A stretch of DNA of 64,000 nucleotides from Yponomeuta sedellus (Eukaryota > Arthropoda > Insecta > Lepidoptera > Yponomeutidae): assembly GCA_934045075.1 (NCBI GenBank), contig OW203732.1, forward strand, positions 17,515,889-17,579,888, read 5' to 3'. A program made the position numbers and the translations under genes. The notes below the pieces were generated by a model, which saw only the letters and a list, made by a program, of their open reading frames with translations, made no database searches and was not told the origin of the DNA. Below, piece after piece: positions 42,281 to 53,693 of this stretch. Within the stretch, counting starts at the first letter, position 1. The number at the start of each line of letters is the position of its first letter.

Positions 42281-42338
42281 CAGTCATTATTATCGCGAAA
42301 CCCTATGACCGCTACTCTTAGGGCGTGGAACCAGTGTG
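42281..42338 (-). repeat. Right terminal inverted repeat of Transib
   Basis: Read inward: CACACTGGTTCC (1-12), block GGTCATAGG at 29-37, AATGACTG at 51-58. The target duplication CGACG follows at 42339-42343. Confidence 0.8.
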
Positions 42339-42343
42339 CGACG

Positions 42344-42400
42344 CGTCGAATTGATAACCTCCTCCTTTGTTGAAGTCGGTTAAAAACCAAACTACGTTTG
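42344..42400 (+). repeat. Common moth repeat edge ('TTGAAGTCGGTTAAAAA')
   Basis: GTCGAATTGATAACCTCCTC and TTTGTTGAAGTCGGTTAAAA. I recognise this as a widespread lepidopteran repeat end. It forms the right half of the Transib target site. Confidence 0.5.
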
Positions 42401-43189
42401 TATGGGAATCGCTGTTTGAGGGATGCTTTTTTGAGACTCGCCCCATATTATCGAAAGCTCTCAAAAGCGTGAAGGAACTAAATTATTAGCTATGGAAGCT
42501 GTGATGGCAGTTTCGACAAAGATTTGAACTCTTTATCGTCGGTCGAGGCGTTATAATCAGATTAATACAGTCATTAAAATAGTAGAATATTGACCTCCTT
42601 ATTGTTATGAATACCAAACCGGTCAGTAGGCTACGAGTTACGAGTTTTTTTTTGTTTAGAATTCACACTAACTTAATTGTGCCGCAGGCAAGTCACGACG
42701 CTTTCTCTACAAGTTAGACCACTTTTGGCGCCAAAATTCCAGTGCCATGTGTCATAGCTAAAGTCACAACTGTCAATATTTATTTAGGATCCTAGATGGT
42801 ATATCCATTGCGGGTTTTAGTTAATCAGTATCAAATTATCGAGTCTAATCCCGATACGCAGTTCAAAAAATATGTTAAGTACCTACACTTTGTGCTAAAG
42901 TGTACTTATAGATACATAAAGGATTGTTAAGATGACAATGATGTCCAGAATCAAAGTCAGTACAATGCATGTGTTCTATGTTTTATAATAATTATGTAAA
43001 CTTTGTTAATTAAGGACTTTGAAAAGACTAAGTTTGGAGTTTAGTTGTCCAGTTTTGTTCCAAAATGATCTAGATTTTTAAATGGACATCTAGTTTGAAT
43101 TGTAACCTTCATCAAGCCGCTTTTTCTGCGCTATTTCATATTTATTAGATAAAATATAATTTTATTGTAATTTATTGTATTAAACCTAT
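42401..43189. other. No gene seen
   Basis: AT-rich, with no frame or repeat I can name. Confidence 0.45.
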
Positions 43190-43280
43190 CGTCGAGTTAG
43201 CAACTGTAACACAAGTCATTTAGTTGTACTTACTATGAGGCTAACGAGATCTGTGTAATATGTCCATGAATATCTATTTA
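43190..43280 (+). mobile_element. SINE body fragment
   Basis: ATCGTCGAGTTAGCAACTGT, CACAAGTCATTTAGTTGTAC and GGCTAACGAGATCTGTGTAA, as in 15165-15300. Confidence 0.6.
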
Positions 43281-43557
43281 TTTAATTACCTTAATTCCAT
43301 TCCAATCAGTATGAAGGTACGTCTTGTAAAAGTGGCAATGAATATCACATAATACGAACACGATCCTATGCAAGGTGTAATAATATAAACTCTCTAATAT
43401 ATATAAAAGATATATGATGTTTGGTATCTTGTTATAACGAACAACTATGGGAATAGATTAAAATAGCACCAGCAGTGGATACATACGAGTACAATTGGTA
43501 TCATCACCATCAATGACTTCCTACTTGTTAATCTGTGCATTAATCGACTTAATCTAA

Positions 43558-43925
43558 GCGCTCGTGGCCTAGCCGATCCGGGTGGATTGGAATCAATCAC
43601 TTGAGTTAAGCAACAACATGGGTGGTCAGGTGCAGGATGGGTGACCGTCCCGTGACTACCGCTAGTGGCATTTTTTCCTAGTGCTTCCGTGCTTCATAAG
43701 GCACGTAAAGCCGTTGGTGCTGGCTGTCGTGTAATAGCAGTCGCTAAGCCGTGTCAGAAGCCTTATGGGCGGCTTGATAACTTCAAACAGTAAGGCTCGC
43801 CACTGTCTTACAAACCTCCACCAACTCGGACTTGGCCCCCGTGGTGGAGTATGGCCTTACCTTCCTGCGATGCAGGAAGAGACTCGTGCCCCAGTAGTGG
43901 GGACATTCAAGGGTTGATATCGAAT
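43558..43925 (+). mobile_element. 5S-like SINE, full-length reference copy
   Basis: The head reads CTCGTGGCCTAGCCGATCCG, TTGGAATCAATCACTTGAGT, TAAGCAACAACATGGGTGGT and CAGGTGCAGGATGGGTGACC with GTCCCGTGAC. Arthropod 5S rRNA has AGTTAAGCAACGTCGGGCGC, GGTCAGTACTTGGATGGGTG and ACCGCCTGGGAAC in the same order and spacing, covering its internal promoter boxes A and C. A body of about 270 bp follows, ending GGTTGATATCGAATATCGAA. About 365 bp. It is mobilised by a LINE, by analogy with other SINE3-type elements. Confidence 0.8.
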
Positions 43926-44809
43926 ATCGAATGATCGACTTTGCAATGTACATCGAAATGAAACAGGCCCCTCCTACTTCTCCTACCTATTCAGAAATAC
44001 CTACTTATTCAAAATCAGTAATAAAAATTGATGATCGAATTGAAATTAATTAAGGTGACACAAGATGTTATTAGCGCTTAATCTTTATTTATGATCAGAT
44101 TAATTATGATGCTTCAAATGATTATATTAAAGTAGTGTAAACGATTTTCTTGTTGTTCTAATGTTGGATTCTCTGTTTTTGTTACAGGTAAGTTCCTGGT
44201 TTCCAGGTTTCCAAGTTCAGATTCGGTAAACCTTATATCGTGTACAGGATAACCCAACAATTACATGAAGTTAGCGTTTCAGGTAGGGTCAACACAGATC
44301 GACCTTCATATTCTAGTGAGAAAATCCGTTTACAACAGTAACTTGTAAAGGTTGATGTGTTGTCGAGTGTACTTAGAACTGTTTGTTTTTACAATTTATC
44401 TATTTCGGTACTTAAGTAGAACACGGTTTAACAATTATAGAAGTTCTCTTTCTTTCCCCCTCTCTTTCTTTCGCTCATACTCACACACACACACACACGC
44501 GCGAACACATATAAACACACACACGCGTCAATTACATGTCATCAATGGAAATAAAACCATGTCACGTGACCATATATCTGTCACTATTAAGTAGTACAAA
44601 AGGAAAAAAAATCAAAAAGATATTTCTGTATCCTATACCTGCCTATACCATAAGGATATTAAACAAATATTTTGGCGGCTACGAGTATAATGTACTAACA
44701 GAATCGATGTCGGTTTTATACATAACGGTGAAATCAAAATGCAAGCCGAATAACCGATAAGCTAATATTTTCAATGAAATTTATATAAATTAAATATATT
44801 GAGTGAATG
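43926..44809. other. No gene seen
   Basis: AT-rich, with a (CA)n microsatellite at 44480-44525. The frames at 44352-44760 are low complexity or chance. Confidence 0.5.
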
Positions 44810-45030
44810 TGGCTGGCAGGACCAATAAGAGACGTCGCCGACGGACATACTTCGACCAAAGAGGAAAAGTATTAGCAAAGGGCAAGATAAAATGTACCTA
44901 AAACCGGAGTCCGTGCATGAACGACTAATGAACGTAGATGAATCGAAAGAGGTCTGCTACTATCATGACAAGTGACAAATTGGTCTCTGCCTACGCCTCC
45001 GGCATACAGGCGTGAGTATATGTATTCGTT
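44810..45030 (+). pseudogene. LINE 3' end ('GTAGATGAATCGAAAG' family)
   Basis: 44815-44880 resembles, inverted, 48795-48860 and 19200-19235. 44905-45015 parallels the LMNVDEAK ... LVSAYP copy at 27845-28010 with frame breaks. Confidence 0.45.
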
Positions 45031-45049
45031 ATTTTTGTACTATCAATAC

Positions 45050-45255
45050 CACACGCTAACTGTGAAGGAAACCATCATCATGAATAAATCTGCGGCTTGA
45101 TTGGCTCCGCACGTATTCACTTGTCTTTCCTGTGTCGACTAAGCTGCCAGGATGGTATAGGTGCTGGCAAGCCTACACCATCGAAAAACAATCTCCGCGG
45201 GACTGCAGCATCCGAGTGGTCCCTTTACCCATCTAGTATAATTGAAAGTGCCACT
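45050..45255 (+). mobile_element. SINE body fragment
   Basis: ACACGCTAACTGTGAAGGAA, GATTGGCTCCGCACGTATTC, GCCAGGATGGTATAGGTGC and CAAGCCTACACCATC match the minus-oriented SINE at 4110-4461. The tRNA-like head is absent. Confidence 0.7.
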
Positions 45256-45437
45256 ATACCCTGTATAAATTGTGTAGTCATTGCGTAGACGCATAGCCAA
45301 AGTTATTTATTCAATTAAAACTAAACAAATAAGAACTCCAATTAAACCCTAGTCTGTTAGCAATCTAAAAGGCAATATGGTCATTACGCCGTAAAAAGGG
45401 TATAAAATTAGCTATTAACTTAACTATGGTTTGCTCC

Positions 45438-45884
45438 CTACATGCTTCCGTGATTTGCACAACTTTTACACACCACTCTTCTTACGTAATCTCCACCTAA
45501 CCATTTTGCGTGGCAAATGTTAGTCCAAACGTTGCTGTTTGAAAAATGTTGATGTTCATGTAATATCCTATGAATGCTCGTCATACATATGCCCAGAATA
45601 GCCTCTATCTCGCGATACGTAACATGGCGGTCTTGCATTATTAGTTTTCGCACAGCTTCAATATTTTGTGGTACAACGACCGATTTCGGGCGACCTTCTT
45701 TAACTTCGTCCGTGAGCTTACTGCGCCCGCGATTAAACTCACTAAACCAGTGATACATAGTCGTTTTTGATGGAGCTTCACCACCAAAAGTCGAAGTTAA
45801 TTGATTTACGCACTATTGTTGCTTTAAACCACGTCGAAAATCGTAATAAATCATAGCACGAATATTTTCAAGAGTGAGTTCCAT
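45438..45884 (-). pseudogene. Mariner transposase pseudogene, N-terminal part
   Basis: The minus frame from 45884 reads MELTLENIRAMIYYDFRRGL then KQQ and a TAG stop. It continues in the same frame with VNQLTSTFGGEAPSKTT, WFSEFNRGRSKLTDEV, EGRPKSVVVPQNI, VRKLIMQDRHVTYREIEAIL and SIHRILHEH. This is the paired helix-turn-helix DNA-binding part of mariner transposases. After LHEH the sequence switches to unrelated or C-terminal scrap (HAKWLGGDYVRRVV) and stops at 45438, so the catalytic DDD domain is deleted. A stop codon and a deletion make it inactive. I could not place the inverted ends. Confidence 0.8.
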
Positions 45885-46739
45885 TTTTTCAGCGATATGA
45901 CATTTTAAACCCAACAAAAACAAAACACTAACGGATATAAGAGAAAATATTAGCGGCCGGTATTTACAAAAAGAACGAATTTGACCATGGAGGTCAGACA
46001 TTGCGTTTAAAATTATTGGAATCCCAGATTCCGCATACATAAGTAGCAGCCTATGTATATTACCTTAGACCTGTCTTCTTAAATAGAGTATATATAGTTT
46101 TTTCACAGCTCCTAGTAACATCAAATAGTTTAGTTAATAGTGTAAAGTGACCATACATAAACGACATATATTGCCTTAGACATCTTTTCTCTAATATACC
46201 TATAGTCTTTTCCATCAACTATCACATCAATTAAGTGCCATTTAACCTCAAAAAAGAAAATATGCTTTCGAGCTAAGAAAGGTGCGGCTTTCTTCACGAT
46301 GTTTTTCCTCACACTTAGCAAGTGGCTAGGCCCAGGCTTGGAGCCTGGAAAAAAAAGCGTCGTCCCGAAAGGTATCTGAAGAACGTGCGAATTCCACAGA
46401 ACAACCCTAAATAAGCGGCGCGGATAATTCACGTCCCATTATACGGCAAAATTAAAAAGGTGATTAAAATTTCCACCGGAGCCCGCGGCAGCCGACCTCA
46501 TTAACGGGTCAAGTAATTAGCAATCTCGCAAATAGCCCCCCACGCTCATTAATTTATACGATGTTAAACTGCGCCCGTAAGGAACGACGGACCTTTCTTG
46601 AGACCTCGAAGCTGGGACCAAATTCAAAAGGAATAGCAACGAGATATTTTATTCTCTCTTCACTTGGCTATTTATATTAATTTTAGGGTCTTTCCCGATG
46701 ATTTAAAATACATTTCAGGTTTTACAAAATCTGGGCTAA
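45885..46739. other. No gene seen
   Basis: Frames at 45885-46040 are 5' extensions of the mariner frame without its own motifs. 46255-46325 (TTTCTTCACGATGTTTTTCC) may be a minus-strand scrap of the SINE at 4110-4461. Confidence 0.4.
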
Positions 46740-46830
46740 AGATTATTATTATTAAAATTCTTTATTGCATAAAAAAAATTTGCACATAGGCGAGCTTAAT
46801 GCTACTTAGCATTATCTAACAACCTAAATT
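46740..46830 (-). mobile_element. LINE 3' end with TAA repeats
   Basis: Minus copy of the 15570-15685 family (TTCTTTATTGCATAAAAA, CTTAATGCTACTTAGCATT). Confidence 0.6.
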
Positions 46831-46919
46831 ATGGAGACAAGATTAACAGGTAGTGCAATATTATATAATTAGTAAATTTTATATTAATCACTTATTTACT
46901 TATTATTATTTTTTTATTT

Positions 46920-47010
46920 TACTTGGCCCCCGTGGTGGAGTATGGCCTATACCTTCCTCAGGGAAGAGACCCGTGCCCCTCGGTGGGGACATAATGGGCT
47001 GATGATGATG
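46920..47010 (+). mobile_element. 5S-like SINE tail fragment, GATGATG subfamily
   Basis: ACTTGGCCCCCGTGGTGGAG, GAGACCCGTGCCCCTCGG and GATGATGATGAT. It shares the CCTCGGTGGGGACA variant with 61529-61882. Confidence 0.65.
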
Positions 47011-48699
47011 ATATTAAACAATATAAAATAAAATAAAATTTCCCAATTATATCTTTTTTATATAATAACTTAATAAGATTCGTCAGAAAACCCGGCTATC
47101 GATTGTAAATATTTGCCAAATACGCAAATACTTTATGGCGAAGTGAGGTGTTGGCTCTAAGTTTGTGAAGATCGTGGCTAGTGGCAGATCCTGATCCCCT
47201 GTAAACTGGCATATGGCATTTAATATTGTGACATAAGCCCTTGCTTCTTGGCAAATTCTTAATTGGTTACATCTCTTATGCAGCCTACAGCCCCAATGCT
47301 GAATGTAGGTCTTTACAATGTATAAAGCTTGCTGTTGTTTGCCGTTATTTGCTTTTATATAAATAAAGTATAAATAAAGTCTATTTTCTACCCACTGAGC
47401 TACCGCCGCGTCGGTCGCCGCCCAGTATTTTCAAATACTTGTTATAAATGTCCACATCTTTGGACTGCGTCAACTTGGAAGACTGCGCTTTTAGTGTACT
47501 GTGCTACTCCGCCACCGCTCCCAGACTTCAAAACCCCAACAAGGAACGGAAACTCAAACGTTCACATCAAATTTCTTGGAACCAATTAAAGATGCAACGC
47601 AGGGCTTCCGAGGGAAGACTTTCTCGGAAATAATCATATAACTTTCACGTAGGAGTAAGCAGGTGTCAGAAGACGTGGTCATTTACTTGAAATTGACACT
47701 TGATGGTGACGTTGTCTTATTTGTTAAAACTGTAGGTAGATTTGCTTTCATACTTTTGAAACTGAGGCTTTCATACTTTTGCTAGTTGACCTATCAATTA
47801 GACCATCCATGTAAATAAGCCTCTTCAAAGGCACTCCAGTTCTTTTAGTTCTTGACCATCCTCATTCAGCCGCTGCTAGTATAATCTGTCTCAGATCGTC
47901 GGTCAAGCTAAAGGCGTCATACGCTGTGTTTGCCAGTATGTGGTCTCCACAGGAGAGCCTCTTTACCCCAGCGGGTCCTCGTCATAAGTGACCCCTACTG
48001 CCACTTCAACTGACGACAGATTATGTACACTGCGGGTCAAACGCAGCAGCGTCTTGGTCATACATTTTAGATGAAATATGCTTGAGACAGATTTAAAACG
48101 CGTATCCAAGTATAATTTCCCTTTAACTTACCTTTGGCGTTGAGAGAAAAAATACATAAAGAGACAATAGTACAATACTGTTAGTCTCAACGACTGAGAT
48201 GGGTAGGCCACATAGAATGCATAGATTGGCAAAAAATGTGTTCAAATGTCTGCGATCAATGAGCATTTGTGCTTTCACATTTTGGGCTACAGTTGCGGAC
48301 AGACGTGTTTCCGCGCTGATGCATTACTCATTTTCTTTAGTTCTGTAACTTAAAAGAAAGATGAAATAGACAGACCGAAATTCAAGAAGAATGTTTAGGA
48401 GGTCAAGACACACACATGGTTGTAGCGCTGCAGGGTGTAAGTGAACTTAGATTTTGATAACCGAAGAGCTACTCTTGACGCCTGACGTAATGAAGTCATA
48501 CAATACTATTACTTAGACGAAAAACTTACTTGTAGTCTATGAACCGCACTTTTAAGGCGAAGATAGGCTTCATCATTATATGAGAGCACATGACTGACGC
48601 TCTCCCCAGCCGTAGAGTCGCCGGGACCAAACGCGGTCGGAAAGAATCAGTATTGTTGTTGATTACCAAATTAACATAACATAACCTCACGCCTGTCTA
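47011..48699. other. No gene seen
   Basis: No convincing exon. 47390-47420 contains CTACCCACTGAGCTACCGCC, a minus-strand A-box scrap of a tRNA-headed SINE. The plus frame at 47448-47633 has no domain I know. Confidence 0.4.
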
Positions 48700-48860
48700 G
48701 AGGGGTAGGTTCACCTTCGATTCATCAACGTTCATTCGTAGTTGCATGTCGTTGTATACACGCACGCCGGTTGAGGGTAGTTTTTATCTTTCCTTTTGCT
48801 AATACATCCCCTATTTGGTCAGAGCATATCCGACTGGGACGTACCTTACCGGCCCTTTTA
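48700..48860 (-). pseudogene. LINE 3' end, minus copy ('DRGKW ... AYP' family)
   Basis: On the minus strand it parallels 44815-45015 and 27860-27930 (CCTCAACCGGCGTGCGTG, CAACGACATGCAACTACG on that strand). Stops break the frame. Confidence 0.4.
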
Positions 48861-51565
48861 CCCACTCCCAAAAACTGTATTAAAAATCCGGTTTTTGGAA
48901 GATAACCCGCCATTTTACTTTTATAACAGTTGGAATCATCCAACGTTTAAGTTTTTCATTTTCTAAGGATTCACACCAAAAAATACAGCTAGGGGGTAGA
49001 CCCAAGAACAACTCTTTGGTTGGATCCTCTCTTCGAAAAAGAGACACTTAGAGGCTTCATTTATTTTCGGCCATAATGTTGATTAAATGGGGTGACACCT
49101 TGATTGAATCCTTATAAGTCATCCTACATTTGTTTCAGTCAGTATAGAATCTAACACATCGTTTTGTTGTAATAATCGAACAAAGCCTGGTTAAGTCTGG
49201 TTATTATAGAGTTACATACAGTGTTGCAATTTCTAATGAAGTTAAAACGATATCGGTGTTGAAATTAACATGGAACTTTAAGTCGCAGTTTTTGCACTAT
49301 GTACTTTGAATAAAAACATTTTGACTTTCTCTATTTAAGGGAAAAAAAATAAAAAAAAATTTAAAGTCTGAGTTTCAATTATAATTCTAAACCCTACATA
49401 ACCTAAAACTCATGCAAAGAACTCCCTTTAATTCCAGACATCTCAGTCATATAAGTATTTAATTCTTGAGCATTAAAGATTATTTATATCTCAATGTTGA
49501 CCTTTTTGCAACAAGTGTACTATTCACATTTTTGGACCGCGTTTCTGGCATCTATAAAAACAATTCCAAATTCTACTTAGGTATACTCTATTTTTGCTGA
49601 GCCATGCTGCCAAGTCCTTACCAACTATATTTATGTCTCTCTTCGACTCCTATCCTCAAACCACGTGGAACAGGATATAAAGTCACGACAACCGCGGTGT
49701 TCCGGCGAGGAAGACTTTCCTCGGGTCGGTCCAGCCGGACGATGTCCGAGCGAAAATCATAAATTACTTTACAGAAGGAAAACTTTGCGCAACATAGAAT
49801 AGAATTGTATCTGTGGTTGTATTCGCACACAGATTAGAAATAATAAGTACTCAATTAACAGTAGGTAAACTTTTTACAACACAACACTAGACATTTACAG
49901 AATATATATTAATTAAATACAAAAACCCTTCACTGAAACCTGTACAGGTTTATCTGTGAGGTGAGTTACTCTTTTTCTTATAACTAGCTTAAGAAGTGTT
50001 GTTTTAAGGCATGTCGGCACTTATTTAAAGCTGGTTTTAACTACAAAGGAAATTCATACATCAATTCATATGCTTTGGATTCAAGCCTTTTGATAAACCT
50101 CTTTCGCTTCAAAATTCATTTTGTCCCTGCATACACGCACGCCAATTCTTACCTGAGTACGAGTACTTTTTACCATGGTTTGCGGTAATAAGTCCCCTAT
50201 TTGACCGACGAAAAATATAAAATACGATAAAAAGTTCGACATACAAGACTAATGTTTCGACCCTCTGTGGTCTACACTCGTACTCTCTAGTTTACTCAGT
50301 GGCCGATCGCGAATCGAATTTGTCTCACTTCCTCCTGTCAGGTACAGTTACGGCGGGTTCGCACGCTAATCTCGATAGATTACATCGGCAAGCTTCGGCC
50401 ATGTGACAGTATCTACCGCACACGTAGAGAGCAGGTCGAGATTGCTACCATTGGTCCGTTCTTGGAGAACTGAGCTTGCCAACTTATTAAGATCTTTGAA
50501 AAGTTACTAGTCGCCAAAAAATACCAGAACAAACAGTTTACTAAATCTATTATTAGATTTAATTTAGTATAAAAAGATGGCGTTAGGTTGGCGTGTTTAT
50601 AGTAATGTAAATTTTCGTCCAGGTTGCTATAAGCCCCATGGCGAATTGCGTTAGCGTTCCGCATTGAGATCTAACGACCCTGAGTTCGAGCCTCAACGGC
50701 CTCAATGACTTTTAGTTTGTTTTTCTCCCACTGTTTGAGGCGTCGGAATGCTATCGTTTCGATGTTAGAATGGTGGGTATATTGACGGGTGGTAGCAACA
50801 AGTGGGCATTGTCCAGCGTGGCGCTCACTTCTGTTGTAGCCCGAACATTTTTTGTTTTATCTATCAACTTGTTGGTTAGGAGAGCTGTTTTACAAACAAA
50901 CACTAGCCATTCTTGCTTTTCTTAAAAGTAATAAGTGATATTTGATCAAAGAAATTGTGATTTTATACTTGAGGTTCACAGTCTAGTCTGTGTTGACTTT
51001 GCAAGGGGAAGATCTTACTGCATATTATTTACCGTGTTTTTAAGATAAGAAAAAAAGTATTAAAAAAAGAATTTGTTTTTTTTGTATTTTTATATTTTTT
51101 GTTTTTATATTTCTTTTCTATACATAATACCAATAGGGTAGAGCCATAATAGAGAGAGAGGGCGTGCTGGCTATTACTACTGTGCTGCAACTAAACCCAA
51201 AAACTTTACTTTATTTGTCTCTCATTGTCTTCCTAAAATGAAGGGATAGCGGCACATTTTTTCTTCACAAAACTTCCTTTTACACAACACACATACCTTT
51301 CTCCTCGGTCCATTTAAAGTGTTTCCATTAAAAAGCGAGTAACGTCTGTTTGATGTGTGTTGTGCAACAAACTAATTGCTGACGCTTTAGCAATTAGGCT
51401 GACACAATGCCTTGGGCTAGTTGCGTCTAATTGTTACGCTACTCCACCTACTGAGAAAATGAAAAAGAAGAGTGCTGCCATTCGTACCAAATCAAATCAC
51501 AGCAAAAATCAATGAGAAATTAGTGATGACGTAAATATTTCTGTGAACAACTGTTAAGATAATAT
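48861..51565. other. No gene seen
   Basis: 2.7 kb with no element I can name. Minus frames at 49618-49830 and 50413-50664 have no recognisable domain. 49700-49730 (GGCGAGGAAGACTTTCCTCG) is a small palindrome-like word. Confidence 0.4.
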
Positions 51566-51805
51566 CGTTATCAACCCTTGTATGTCCCCACTGCTGGGGC
51601 ACGGGTCTCTTCCTGCATCGCAGAAAGGCTAGGCCATACTCCACCACGGGGGCCAAGTCCGGGTTGGTGGAGGATTGTAAGACAGTGGCGGGCCTTACTG
51701 TCAGAAGTCATCAAGCCGCCCATAAGGCCTCTGACATGGCTTAACGACTGCCATTATATGACAGCCGGCACCAACGGCTTAACGTGCCTTGCGAAGCACG
51801 GAAGA
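51566..51805 (-). mobile_element. 5S-like SINE, 5'-truncated, well preserved
   Basis: Minus copy from CTTCCGTGCTTCGCAAGGC to GGTTGATAACGATA. The frame at 51578-51823 is its read-through. Confidence 0.8.
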
Positions 51806-51835
51806 CAAGATACTGTAAGATAATATAAGATAAGA

Positions 51836-51960
51836 ATTTTCTTTATTGTACACCGGAGCACATATTATGAAACATGTAAAGATACAAAGTACAATTGGCG
51901 GCCTTATTGCTAAGACCAATTTCTTCCAGACAACCTTACGACGGAAAGTTGCTGAAGGAA
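51836..51960 (-). mobile_element. LINE/SINE 3' end, 'AATAAAGAATATTCT' family
   Basis: On the plus strand: AGATAAGAATTTTCTTTATT, GTACAATTGGCGGCCTTATT and GACCAATTTCTTCCAGACAA. Minus copy, abutting the 5S-like SINE within 30 bp. Confidence 0.6.
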
Positions 51961-52679
51961 ATTGGCCTTTGTAGTTTTTTAACTTAAGTATTGTAAGTAT
52001 GCCTAATCATGAATTGTCTCAAGCAAGCATGCAGGTTTCTTCACGACGTGTTCCAAGTACAAAAGTCAGTACAGTATGTGGCATGGAAACTGGGGTCACC
52101 AGTAATAGGTACACCTTTCGCGGTTGTCGTGCGTACCAGTTAATCCGACTGTAAAACATAAAGTTTCACGCCTCAGTAGATTTAGAAACTACGCAGGCTT
52201 CACTCCGAGGTAAGCTCGGGAAACTTTTAAATTGTACGAGCAAGCACACACATTTTCTTCTACTTACTTATTTTGTTGACTAAAGCAATTTTGTGAACAC
52301 AATTCAGTGACAATAAAACGATCTTACGGGACAGACGTGTCATTCATTGAACATACCTAACATTACGAACATCCAACATAACAACACCTGTACGGCGTAG
52401 CCCCTACATAAATAATTTTTAATAATAATTGCAGTCTGTCTCCGCCTGTTTACTATAGAAAAAATTCGGAAACACGGAAATTATCGCCGTCAGTTTTCCG
52501 AGTTATGACCTACTCTATTTATTTATTCGACACTATTTATGTAAGTATGTAGATATTTATTTAGAGTATTTAAGTATGATTTATGTAAGTTTATTACTAG
52601 GTACGTATACGTACTCGTCTATTAATATTTGTATTTGCACCGGCTACCCGTATCTATTTCTCCTCGGCAAATTCTCCAA
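51961..52679. other. No gene seen
   Basis: AT-rich, unassigned. Confidence 0.45.
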
Positions 52680-52806
52680 TTTGAGGTTGCCCGGAAGAAA
52701 TTGCTTTTAGCAATAAAGGCCGCCAATTGTATTTGATCTTTTGTATCTGCCGTTTCTGTAACTATTTTTCCGGTATACAATGAAGAATATTCTTATCTTA
52801 TCTTAC
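52680..52806 (+). mobile_element. LINE/SINE 3' end, 'AATAAAGAATATTCT' family
   Basis: TTGCTTTTAGCAATAAAGGC, CGCCAATTGTATTTGATC and GTATACAATGAAGAATATTC, then TTATCTTATCTTACCTTA. Confidence 0.65.
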
Positions 52807-53188
52807 CTTACTTATGTCTATTTTCAAGTAGACCATCTGTGTCTCTTATTCTGTGCTTGGAAGCTCTTAATCCTAGCAGCACTTTCTTTTATCGTCTCTC
52901 GAGAGGGTTCATTACCTGGAGAGGGATTATTTCACTCACCCATATTTTGGTAGAGTTTATCACCGTACTAAATAGCGGGCTAAGCCACGTAGTAAAGGTG
53001 GGTTGCACTAGGCAACGTTACTACTTAGTTAGAACCGGATTCGCTATCAGTTTTTTTATGTAGCCTATAATCGTCTCATACAGCAGGACACATGTCTTCT
53101 CTTAGAGAAAGAGTATGGTCTTAGATACCACGCGTTCTCGCGGATTGGCAATCTCAAGCGCTGAGGGATTCCAACATCTTTTATTTAT
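52807..53188. other. No gene recognised
   Basis: A plus frame of 74 codons (52839-53063) has no known domain. Confidence 0.35.
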
Positions 53189-53447
53189 ACAATTTTTATT
53201 TTTAATGCTCTAACCCGTGCTAAGGACAATTAAAAAAAACTGTTTAGAGGCAAAAAAATCCACCCATGGATTCGAACCCGCGACCTCTGGCTATCCGTGC
53301 CAGCGCTCTATCCAACTGAGCTAATGGGCGGCTCACCGGCATCAGTGAAATTTCGAACCTCTTTACACTATTCTCTGTATTACGTACAGGCAGCGACATC
53401 TGGCTGAAGTAGATTGCGTCACTTACAGCCCCGAATACTTTTTTTTT
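53189..53447 (-). mobile_element. tRNA-like 310-bp repeat, single minus unit
   Basis: TTTTTAATGCTCTAACCCG, GATTCGAACCCGCGACCTC, CCAACTGAGCTAATGGGCGG, CTGTATTACGTACAGGCAG and TTACAGCCCCGAATAC. The tRNA-like block (about 53261-53331) lost a few bases (CACCCATGGATTCG). Confidence 0.75.
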
Positions 53448-53693
53448 CACACACGTTTTTCTTCACTTTGTAATGAGCGCTATCTTCTTCTTCGGGTGTC
53501 GATATACGGCTTTATGGCTGCACTTGAGTTTGCCTTATAGTGATGAAAGTATGTAAGTACGTAAGCGTTATGAATCAGACCCTGCATATAAGTCACCAGT
53601 TCAACACCAGATTAGGTCCTTAATTTAGTCAGTTTTGACCGGAATTATATGTGAGGTTCAATTCCTTTAGTTTAATATTAAAGAAACAATATT

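Larger units (their letters stand above)
39395..42338 (+). mobile_element. Complete Transib DNA transposon (RAG1-related), possibly autonomous
   Basis: Starts CACGGTGGTACC and ends GGAACCAGTGTG, so both ends begin CAC when read inward, as Transib and RAG recombination signals do. CGACG flanks both sides (39390-39394 and 42339-42343): a 5-bp GC-rich target duplication, the Transib hallmark. Subterminal blocks GGTCATAGG and AATGACTG occur inverted at both ends. Length is 2,944 bp. Inside is one transposase gene in two exons, with a TATA box before it and AATAAA after it. Removing the element and one CGACG leaves GCGACGCGTCGAATTGATAAC, the start of a repeat common in moths, which supports the boundaries. 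Confidence 0.93.

Noticed and set aside
43558..43925. 5S-like region as a real 5S rRNA gene
   Set aside because: Only boxes A and C and their surroundings match. The first 40 bases and the 3' end of 5S are missing or changed, and a 270-bp body follows.
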